DNA from: a virus
IMG/VR virus record: IMGVR_UViG_3300037189_002649
Span: 1 to 28,783 of that record
Strand: one strand, 5' to 3'
DNA length: 28,783 nt
A program made the position numbers and the translations under genes. The notes beneath the pieces are model-generated. The model saw only the letters and a list, made by a program, of their open reading frames with translations, was not told where the DNA came from and searched no databases. Every line of letters begins with the position of its first letter. Position 1 is the first letter of the stretch. Of this stretch, positions 18,126 through 23,016 are shown one piece after another.

Positions 18126-18681
18126 ATTTAATTACAATATCATTAGATTTCATACAATACAATCGCTGGTCATCTATTATAAACTCAAATTCGCCATAAG
18201 GTTTATAGCCTACAACGTCACCAGGAGTGATTCCGAGCCCATTTAAGGACTCATTACCATATTTTAGTATTCCAATATGCTTTTGCTCTTTGGATAGCTT
18301 AAATTGGTCTTTATTTTTTATTGGCTTTACAAAGCAACGGTCACCATTTGACTTCCAATCACCATTACTTTTATATAAATAGATCTGATCAGGCGAACAA
18401 AAATATAGATCTTCTTGGAAATATGATCTACTATTCTTTTGTTTCCCTTTAATATCATAGAATCGTCTAAATACATTATGATGTATTACAATAATATCTC
18501 CAACTTTTATATCTGTTTCGCCAAATAATGGTACTGCAACCACTTCGGCTAATTTATTTACTGATTTAAAGCTTTCAATTCTTGTGTTTGTGATAAGTTT
18601 TTTACCATCAACATCAATACTATTGTTGTATCTAGATCCTACCGGTTTAATTATAAAATCAAATACAGCTGTCATATTCAT
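18070..18681 (-). CDS. GroES-like (chaperonin-10 fold) protein, large form
   Basis: The protein has 203 residues, about twice the length of GroES. Two stretches look like the GroES barrel core. The first is at about residues 45-70 (AEVVAVPLFGETDIKVGDII, then VIHHNVF), comparable to the EVLAVG...VKVGDIVIF strand pair. The second is at about residues 150-185 (GITPGDVVGYKPYGEFEFII, then DDQRLYCMKSNDIVIKY). The middle (75-130) includes RRFYDIKGKQKNSRSYFQED and lacks a clear mobile loop with an Ile-Val-Leu tip. It starts with a one-base overlap of the previous stop, which supports the first ATG. It lies beside the packaging genes, far from the true groS. It may be a dedicated cochaperonin or a structural derivative of that fold. 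Confidence 0.6.
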   Translation of the reverse strand: MNMTAVFDFIIKPVGSRYNNSIDVDGKKLITNTRIESFKSVNKLAEVVAVPLFGETDIKVGDIIVIHHNVFRRFYDIKGKQKNSRSYFQEDLYFCSPDQIYLYKSNGDWKSNGDRCFVKPIKNKDQFKLSKEQKHIGILKYGNESLNGLGITPGDVVGYKPYGEFEFIIDDQRLYCMKSNDIVIKYEYKGDEAEYNPSWAKSS

Positions 18682-18908
18682 TAGTACTCTAAATCGTATT
18701 CAACAGATATTGCCATATTGCAATTAAACTTTTTCCAAGGCATTACCTCTTCATCCTTCTTGATATATATATTATAAGAATTATCAGACTTGTCTAATAT
18801 TATATAAGAAATGCGATGCCCTCCGTAAACCTCTTGGCCTACGGAGTAATGCATTGCATCGTCTTTATAATTAGTTCCTATACTTATTTTTCTAACTTTA
18901 GAATCCAT
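18681..18908 (-). CDS. Small conserved hypothetical protein
   Basis: The protein has 75 residues and reads mainly as beta strands: KVRKISIGTNYKDDAMHYSV, VGQEVYGGHRISYIILDKSD and NSYNIYIKKDEEVMPWKKFN. There is no signal peptide, membrane segment or enzyme motif. The GQEVYGG turn followed by strands resembles small beta-barrel accessory proteins, but I cannot name a family. It overlaps both neighbours by one base, so it is translationally coupled to the GroES-like gene that follows. A role in the packaging/head operon is inferred from context only. Confidence 0.6.
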   Translation of the reverse strand: MDSKVRKISIGTNYKDDAMHYSVGQEVYGGHRISYIILDKSDNSYNIYIKKDEEVMPWKKFNCNMAISVEYDLEY

Positions 18909-19162
18909 TATGCCTCAACTACAGCTTCTGGTTCAATTTCTGTATATGAACCATCGGTTAAATTAATATTAATTGCTCCGTACTCTTCCTGAAGTTTGTT
19001 TTTTGTTTCTTCAATAAGTTTATTAAGATCAGCTATCTGATGTAGCAACATGTGCTTTTGTGATTCTACCATACCTATATTTACTAATAAGGTATTAAGA
19101 TCTTTTTGCTGATTTGTAACAGTCTCTAATTGCTCTTTTGTAATCTGTCTTACTACTTCCAT
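18908..19162 (-). CDS. Small coiled-coil protein
   Basis: The protein has 84 residues counted from the ATG at 19162. An upstream ATG at 19195 would add MLLILTIKLNK but would run into the tRNA gene, so the shorter form is preferred. Residues 5-62 form a heptad-like helix (EQLETVTNQQKDLNTLLVNI, then LLHQIADLNKLIEETKNKLQ). This is followed by the short beta motif EEYGAININLTDGSYTEIEP. The same layout of a helix hairpin followed by a YG-INI-DG-Y segment recurs in Bacteroidota phages, but its function is not known to me. It ends with a one-base overlap of the next gene. Confidence 0.65.
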   Translation of the reverse strand: MEVVRQITKEQLETVTNQQKDLNTLLVNIGMVESQKHMLLHQIADLNKLIEETKNKLQEEYGAININLTDGSYTEIEPEAVVEA

Positions 19163-19189
19163 TTTATTTAATTTGATTGTTAATATTAG

Positions 19190-19262
19190 TAGCAACGTAC
19201 TGGAGTCGAACCAGTTTAAACGGGCTTATGAGACCCGCGAGATACCTTACCTCCCACCTGCT
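19190..19262 (-). tRNA. tRNA-Met(CAU), acceptor stem irregular
   Basis: Read on the minus strand, the T arm is ACTGG-TTCGACT-CCAGT and the anticodon arm is CGGGT-CTCATAA-GCCCG with anticodon CAT at 19228-19230. The D arm is GAGG-TAAGGTA-TCTC and the variable loop is TTTAA. The discriminator is A, as expected for Met. The acceptor is imperfect: AGCA pairs with TGCT and GT with AC, leaving a small internal loop (G opposite GT) and an eight-base 3' strand. CCA is not encoded. CAU could also be an Ile tRNA if modified to lysidine. It sits between two short genes inside the operon. Confidence 0.75.
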
Positions 19263-19266
19263 ATCA

Positions 19267-19299
19267 AAATACCTACTATGATAAAGTAAGTAGGTATTT
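19267..19299 (-). terminator. 11-bp hairpin at the 5' side of the tRNA
   Basis: AAATACCTACT and AGTAGGTATTT form a perfect 11-bp stem around an 11-base loop. It overlaps the last codons and stop of the Dps-like gene and ends four bases before the tRNA's first base. On the minus strand it is followed by only a few bases without a U-tract. A role as a terminator, an mRNA 3' end stabiliser or a guide for tRNA 5' processing is possible. Confidence 0.5.
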
Positions 19300-19638
19300 A
19301 GTTTTTGCGGCTTCACCAGAAAGTGATTGTGCCATATTTGAAACATCTAAATAACTATTAGCATCAGCAAAATCCATAAGATCTTTTGCAAATGTTAATA
19401 CCTCATCTGTAATTGTCATTGAATCAGCATTTGGTTTTATAGCATCAATTTTCATACCCTTTACCCTTTTACCGGTATAACCCATAAGTTTTTCAATAAC
19501 GTCGTCCTTGAAATCTTGTATAAATTCATAGAACGCTCCTGTAGCTTTATGTTCTGCAAAACTTCTAGTTTCCCAATGGATCATGTGGATTTGCTCATGA
19601 AAATAAGCTAACTTTCCTGCAATTTCTTCAAGTGTCAT
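19276..19638 (-). CDS. Dps/ferritin-like helical protein (DUF5856-type)
   Basis: The protein has 120 residues and is almost wholly helical. Residues 9-50 (KLAYFHEQIHMIHWETRSFA, EHKATGAFYEFIQDFKDDVI, EKL) have the His/Glu/Asp spacing of Dps and ferritin-like proteins. In those, HW-T-S---H-A---F / D-I forms the first two helices of a four-helix bundle. I associate the pattern with the phage family DUF5856. His14, His18, His21, Asp42 and Glu49 are candidate metal contacts, but I cannot show an iron centre. The C-terminal half (65-120) is two further helices. The C-terminal codons overlap a hairpin. It may protect DNA or act as a virion or host-modifying protein; its function is not established. 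Confidence 0.6.
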   Translation of the reverse strand: MTLEEIAGKLAYFHEQIHMIHWETRSFAEHKATGAFYEFIQDFKDDVIEKLMGYTGKRVKGMKIDAIKPNADSMTITDEVLTFAKDLMDFADANSYLDVSNMAQSLSGEAAKTKYLLTLS

Positions 19639-19639
19639 A

Positions 19640-20170
19640 TTATGCTTTTTTAGCTTTACCTAAATTAACTAACATTTGCTTTTCTTTTTCAGTAGCTTTG
19701 TTTGTAGATTTAGCTCCACTAGTAATGTTATATTGGCTTGCATTAGTAGATCTTGCTTTTGAAGTATATGCTTTTGCTCTTTCAAATTCTTTTTTAAGCT
19801 TAGCATCTTCTCCTATCTTAGCCTCTTTAATTAACTCTCCAGCACCACTTACTATTTTAGCTCTAACCCCTTTTGACATATCTCCAGGAATATATTTCTT
19901 TTCGTAAGATTTTGTAGTAGCAGCACCAGTAGGAGCATCTACTTTAATACCTTGAGTTGCTTCAATATCAGCAATTTTACCAGGTGTATTTCTAGCCTTA
20001 GCCATTTTCTCTTTACCTGTATTGTATCTATCTGTAAGTTCAATATTTGTTTCAGGTTTTTTAGGGTTTTCTTGTTTCATTGGAGAACAAGACATTAATG
20101 TAGGAGGAATACCTCTACCTGTTTTTGGCATATTACCGCGCCCCGGTTTCATTTTAAATGGTGTGCTCAT
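19640..20170 (-). CDS. Basic, disordered, probable minor structural protein
   Basis: The protein has 176 residues, many of them Lys, Thr, Ala and Gly, with no enzyme motif. The N-terminus MSTPFKMKPGRGNMPKTGRG followed by IPPTLMSCSPMKQ is a low-complexity pattern I have seen at the start of several proteins of Bacteroidota phages. The middle (AKARNTPGKIADIEATQGIK) and C-terminus (LKKEFERAKAYTSKARSTNA) are positively charged, suggesting binding to DNA or to an acidic capsid surface. The gap to the next gene is one base. Virion or DNA-binding role is inferred from composition only. Confidence 0.5.
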   Translation of the reverse strand: MSTPFKMKPGRGNMPKTGRGIPPTLMSCSPMKQENPKKPETNIELTDRYNTGKEKMAKARNTPGKIADIEATQGIKVDAPTGAATTKSYEKKYIPGDMSKGVRAKIVSGAGELIKEAKIGEDAKLKKEFERAKAYTSKARSTNASQYNITSGAKSTNKATEKEKQMLVNLGKAKKA

Positions 20171-20175
20171 TTTTT

Positions 20176-20532
20176 TTAGTTGTTTAGTTTTCTTTTATAA
20201 ATTATTTGATCAGGAGCATTTGATACGTAATCTGCAACCATAGTGTTTTCATCTACAATTATAAATTTTGCAATACTTTCCCAATTATTTGGTTCATGCA
20301 ACATTTCTAAATAAAAATTTTTTTCATTAAATTGATAACTAATTATTTTAAAATTATTATCAGTTAATGTTGAAAATCCGGAAATATATAATTCTTTTTT
20401 ATTTTCAATTTTGAAATTTAATATAACAGTTTCTGATTCCCATTCGCCAACCAAAAATTCTTTTGTAATTTTTTGCGCATTTGAAGATAAAAAAACAAAA
20501 AATAATGCTAATAATAATACTAATTTTTTCAT
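20176..20532 (-). CDS. Secreted small protein, lipocalin-like
   Basis: The protein has 118 residues. Residues 1-19 (MKKLVLLLALFFVFLSSNAQ, cleavage likely at or next to the Gln) form a strong Sec signal peptide in the style of Bacteroidota hosts. The mature part is beta-rich: EFLVGEWESETVILNFKIEN, KKELYISGFSTLTDNNFKII and FIIVDENTMVADYVSN. This resembles small lipocalin-like or single-barrel secreted proteins of Bacteroidota. No lipobox Cys is present. The gene is A/T-richer and isolated by 41 bases upstream. It is probably an accessory (moron) gene taken from a host, exported to the periplasm or cell surface. Its function is not known. Confidence 0.6.
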   Translation of the reverse strand: MKKLVLLLALFFVFLSSNAQKITKEFLVGEWESETVILNFKIENKKELYISGFSTLTDNNFKIISYQFNEKNFYLEMLHEPNNWESIAKFIIVDENTMVADYVSNAPDQIIYKRKLNN

Positions 20533-20573
20533 AATAAATTAAATTAAGGTTATATTATTAATATTACGCAAGT

Positions 20574-20888
20574 TTATTGTTTTTTATAAGCTTCTATTTC
20601 CCACGGTAATTTTTTAGAACCTTCCTGCATTTTAGATCTAGGGTATATTTTACCTTTCCAAAATACATTCTTTTCATCATATCCTAAATCGCCCCGTTTC
20701 ATTTGATCTATGTGTATCAGCTCGTGCTCAATAGTTTTATTCTTTTTTAATTCTAATGGGGATAAATTCTTGTTTATTAATATAGTACCATTAGATTGAG
20801 CCATACCTAAAACATTATTATCCATGTCCTTACTGTATATTGGCGTATTTTGCACATTATAAGGAGGCCCTGGCATTTTAAATCCCAT
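20574..20888 (-). CDS. HELIH-motif zincin-like protein
   Basis: The protein has 104 residues. At residues 55-59 it has HELIH within KTIEHELIHIDQMKRGD, the HEXXH zinc-binding pattern of zincin metallopeptidases in which Glu56 would be catalytic. A later acidic segment, LPWEIEAYKKQ (residues 94-104), may supply the third ligand (Glu97 or Glu99). The remainder is short (FWKGKIYPRSKM, then EGSKKL), making it a minimal version. There is no signal peptide. It lies among small genes next to a possible decoration protein. It could cut a virion or host protein or be a structural relic. The assignment is from the motif; no substrate is known. Confidence 0.65.
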   Translation of the reverse strand: MGFKMPGPPYNVQNTPIYSKDMDNNVLGMAQSNGTILINKNLSPLELKKNKTIEHELIHIDQMKRGDLGYDEKNVFWKGKIYPRSKMQEGSKKLPWEIEAYKKQ

Positions 20889-20907
20889 ATTTATATTTTT
20901 TAAATTA

Positions 20908-20941
20908 TTATATCCCCTATAATAAGGTATAGGGGATATAA
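20908..20941 (-). terminator. 14-bp perfect hairpin after the 111-residue gene
   Basis: The stem TTATATCCCCTATA pairs with TATAGGGGATATAA around a six-base loop, seven bases after the stop of the 111-residue gene. On the minus strand it is followed by A/T-rich sequence with weak T content. The long perfect stem resembles a factor-independent terminator or transcript-end stabiliser. Confidence 0.6.
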
Positions 20942-20947
20942 AAAATA

Positions 20948-21283
20948 TTATGCGTAAAGAGCAGCTGTTACAACAATCTGAACGTCATTAACAACAGGCA
21001 TTGAAACAGGAACAAAAACTCCGCCTGGAGCGGCAGCCATAGCAGCATAAATTGCATTAGCAACTAATGGAGCAGTTCCAGCAGCAGCTGTAGAAGAATG
21101 CGTTAAAGTAAGTGTTTTTTGTCCAGCTCCCAATCTATTGTCAAAGTAAATAACTGTTGTAGTTGCAGCAGTTTGTTTTACATCGAAGATTAAATTTACT
21201 GGTAATTGAATAGGGCCTCCGTTAGGGTTAGTTGCTGTAGCATATCCTGTGCCAGTCGAGTCTATTGTAATGAAATTTGCCAT
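20948..21283 (-). CDS. Small Ala/Thr-rich virion-like protein (possible decoration protein)
   Basis: The protein has 111 residues, many Ala, Thr and Val, and reads as beta strands. It begins MANFITIDSTGTGYATATNP and contains QLPVNLIFDVKQTAATTTVI, DNRLGAGQKTLTLTHSSTAA and PVSMPVVNDVQIVVTAALYA. It has no signal peptide or membrane segment. Its GCA/GCT-rich codon use resembles that of the capsid gene, and like the capsid gene it is followed by a strong hairpin, so it may be highly expressed. A capsid decoration or other abundant virion protein fits this; the family is not recognised. The gap to the upstream gene is 33 bases. Confidence 0.5.
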   Translation of the reverse strand: MANFITIDSTGTGYATATNPNGGPIQLPVNLIFDVKQTAATTTVIYFDNRLGAGQKTLTLTHSSTAAAGTAPLVANAIYAAMAAAPGGVFVPVSMPVVNDVQIVVTAALYA

Positions 21284-21316
21284 TTTGTTTTGGTTGTTTA
21301 TTGGTTAGTTAATTAA

Positions 21317-21598
21317 TTATTTTTTCTTTTGGTTTTTCATAGCTGCTTGAGCATTCATCGCATAATGTTTTCTTGCTCCTGCAGTTAATTTTTGATTGCT
21401 AGCTTGTTTAATATCATAAGCTGTTTTCTTGCTTACCATTTTTTTCTTTTGCATAGCTGGAGTTGTTGCAGTAGGAGCTGGAGCAGGTTTAGTTGTTGTT
21501 GCCGGTGTTGATTTAGCCACTTTTTTTGCTGCAAGTCTTTCTTTTACTGTCCCTAATGCTTTACTTTTACTTATTACTTCTTTACCGATATTTCTCAT
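21317..21598 (-). CDS. Lys/Ala/Pro-rich basic protein
   Basis: The protein has 93 residues, nearly all hydrophilic. Its composition resembles the tail of histone H1: KERLAAKKVAKSTPATTTKP, APAPTATTPAMQKKKMVSKK and KNQKKK. It has no hydrophobic core and is probably disordered. A DNA- or RNA-binding role (for example condensation of packaged DNA) is a plausible guess from charge only. It lies between a holin-like protein and the 111-residue protein. It has no recognised family. Confidence 0.5.
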   Translation of the reverse strand: MRNIGKEVISKSKALGTVKERLAAKKVAKSTPATTTKPAPAPTATTPAMQKKKMVSKKTAYDIKQASNQKLTAGARKHYAMNAQAAMKNQKKK

Positions 21599-21623
21599 TA
21601 TTTTTTGTTTTTAATATTTATGA

Positions 21624-21791
21624 TTATTGTTCTTTTTTTTCTGGTCCTTTTAAATGCGTGAATATTCTTATTAAAGTATATCCAATTGATAATAATAAAA
21701 GTATAACTTTTAATAAAGGCTCTATATCAGTAAAAGTAATAGACAAAGCCGTTGCATTTAAAGCATATAATCTTAGATCAGTAATATCCAT
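21624..21791 (-). CDS. Small membrane protein, holin-like
   Basis: The 55-residue reading frame starts with ATG at 21791, one base after the stop of the upstream gene, and ends with TAA at 21624. Residues of about 24-44 (EPLLKVILLLLSIGYTLIRI) are a strong transmembrane helix. They are preceded by a short polar/hydrophobic segment (LRLYALNATALSITFT) that may form a second one. The C-terminus is basic (THLKGPEKKEQ). The layout fits small phage holins of marine Bacteroidota phages or a small membrane accessory protein. Another holin candidate lies at 25774-25980. Confidence 0.6.
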   Translation of the reverse strand: MDITDLRLYALNATALSITFTDIEPLLKVILLLLSIGYTLIRIFTHLKGPEKKEQ

Positions 21792-21792
21792 T

Positions 21793-22008
21793 TTATCTTC
21801 TACTTTTAGCGCGTTGTGTTATAGGCATTGGATTATATGATGGATCATCAAGTTTTAATTCCATACCATTCTTTCCACTGCTGCTTCCTTTGCCTTTAGG
21901 GTAACTAGTTGTATCTAATGGACCATCCCATAAATGGTTTAAACCAGAAACTTTAGGTTTCTCAACTTTTAATAAATGAGGATCATTTGGGTTATTTGTA
22001 GAGTTCAT
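21793..22008 (-). CDS. Small hydrophilic hypothetical protein
   Basis: The protein has 71 residues and is polar, with Pro, Gly, Ser and Lys dominant: MNSTNNPNDPHLLKVEKPKV, then LWDGPLDTTSYPKGKGSSSG and SYNPMPITQRAKSRR. There is no membrane segment or enzyme motif and it is probably disordered. It sits one base before the holin-like gene and 17 bases after the previous one, in a run of small low-complexity genes. Function is not known; binding to DNA or a virion surface is possible. Confidence 0.55.
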   Translation of the reverse strand: MNSTNNPNDPHLLKVEKPKVSGLNHLWDGPLDTTSYPKGKGSSSGKNGMELKLDDPSYNPMPITQRAKSRR

Positions 22009-22025
22009 ATTATTTTGTTTTATAA

Positions 22026-22316
22026 TTAATAGGTTGGTTTTTCCATTGTAGAAGCATCAATAACAGTATTCATGGTTCTATCATAACTTCCATCTGAAGG
22101 CATGCCAAACATACCAGTCATATTAGCTTGTTCTTTTGGATTAAAATTAACAGGCGCACCGCTAGGTTTTATTCCAGGGTTATACATTGTTCTTGGCGTA
22201 GAAACCATTGGAGGTGCTGGTGAGATATCTCCTGTTAACCCAAGAGTTGTGGTATCTCCTGAAGGCATAGTATTAGGATTATATTTTTGTCCACCTAAAG
22301 CATTGTTGTATTTCAT
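22026..22316 (-). CDS. Small Pro/Gly/Thr-rich hypothetical protein
   Basis: The protein has 96 residues with a low-complexity, probably extended composition: MKYNNALGGQKYNPNTMPSG, TTTLGLTGDISPAPPMVSTP and NPKEQANMTGMFGMPSDGSY. There is no hydrophobic core, signal or catalytic pattern. It overlaps the upstream gene by four bases, so it is translationally coupled. It may be a minor virion or scaffolding-type protein, but nothing in the sequence shows this. Confidence 0.5.
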   Translation of the reverse strand: MKYNNALGGQKYNPNTMPSGDTTTLGLTGDISPAPPMVSTPRTMYNPGIKPSGAPVNFNPKEQANMTGMFGMPSDGSYDRTMNTVIDASTMEKPTY

Positions 22317-22759
22317 CTTGTTTTATCTTTATTTACATTATTTATTGCTGATCGTAATACTATATCTGTATAAGTATTATTTTTCATTATTTTATTACTT
22401 CTAGGAGTTGTTGGTATATCTTCTGATCCTAACATTATACGGTACATTCGACTTATCAGTTGTTTGCACTTGAATGAAACTTTATATATATTATATTTCT
22501 GGGTTGTGTGATTTCTATTTCTCCACACTACTATCCATCCTTCTTTTAATAAATTGTTCCAGCGCTTATTGTCCCAACTATATGCGTAAGTACCTATCTT
22601 ATAATCTTGCTTGGTAAAAAATTCCATGCAATCAAAATATACCAATAATTCTAAATCAGCATCCGTAAGTCCATAATTTCTACAAGCCCATTTGCGTATT
22701 AATCTATAATGTTTTAATAAGCCAAGATCTTTTATATCTTTTGCTTCTAACTTTCTCAT
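22313..22759 (-). CDS. Winged-helix-like DNA-binding protein (putative)
   Basis: The protein has 148 residues. Residues of about 15-85 contain a helical block (LLKHYRLIRKWACRNYGLTD, then ADLELLVYFDCMEFFTKQDY) followed by WDNKRWNNLLKEGWIVVWRN and QKYNIYKVSFKCKQLI, which have the helix-helix-wing order of MarR-like DNA-binding proteins. Arg, Lys and Trp are common. It overlaps groS by four bases and the following gene by four, so it belongs to the chaperonin-linked transcript. It could be a transcription regulator or, alternatively, a DNA-recognition protein for packaging. I give the fold with moderate and the role with low confidence. Confidence 0.5.
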   Translation of the reverse strand: MRKLEAKDIKDLGLLKHYRLIRKWACRNYGLTDADLELLVYFDCMEFFTKQDYKIGTYAYSWDNKRWNNLLKEGWIVVWRNRNHTTQKYNIYKVSFKCKQLISRMYRIMLGSEDIPTTPRSNKIMKNNTYTDIVLRSAINNVNKDKTR

Positions 22760-23016
22760 AAAACTATTACAACATCCTGTAATCTTATAACCTGATAATC
22801 CTGACCATCAAATTCTATTCCGTGCCCAGCTGCTTTATCATAATAAATTACATCAGCTTGTTTTAGGCATTTAATATCATCACTTACAGAAACAACAATT
22901 GCTTCTTTGTAACGTATATTCTCTTTATCTTTTTCTTTTAAAAGTAAACCACTTTCCGTTTTTGATACACCCATTTTTTTTGGAAGTATCACTATATTAT
23001 TACCTATTGCCTTCAT
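22756..23016 (-). CDS. groS: GroES co-chaperonin
   Basis: The 86-residue protein matches GroES along its length. The N-terminal strand is KAIGNNIVILPKK. Residues of about 15-32 form a mobile loop (GVSKTESGLLLKEKDKEN) with the hydrophobic triplet LLL at the place of E. coli Ile-Val-Leu. It ends with YYDKAAGHGIEFDGQDYQVI followed by RLQDVVIVL. It would cap GroEL and help fold phage virion proteins. Its start overlaps the end of groL by 17 bases, so it is translated after groL. This is unusual because bacteria place groS first. It is slightly shorter than the usual 95-100 residues, mainly in the central loops. Confidence 0.85.
   Translation of the reverse strand: MKAIGNNIVILPKKMGVSKTESGLLLKEKDKENIRYKEAIVVSVSDDIKCLKQADVIYYDKAAGHGIEFDGQDYQVIRLQDVVIVL

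Noticed and set aside
17842-18246. Plus-strand open frame of 134 codons
   Set aside because: It lies opposite the small terminase candidate and the GroES-like gene, which have clear coding character. Its translation is Ser/Phe-rich without family features, as expected for an antisense shadow.
19163-19195. Longer start for the coiled-coil gene at 18908-19162
   Set aside because: The extension would overlap the 3' end of the tRNA and adds a hydrophobic stretch not in keeping with the rest; the ATG at 19162 fits better.
19190-19262. tRNA on the plus strand
   Set aside because: The T-arm consensus GGTTCGANTCC and the anticodon loop with T before the anticodon are only correct on the minus strand.
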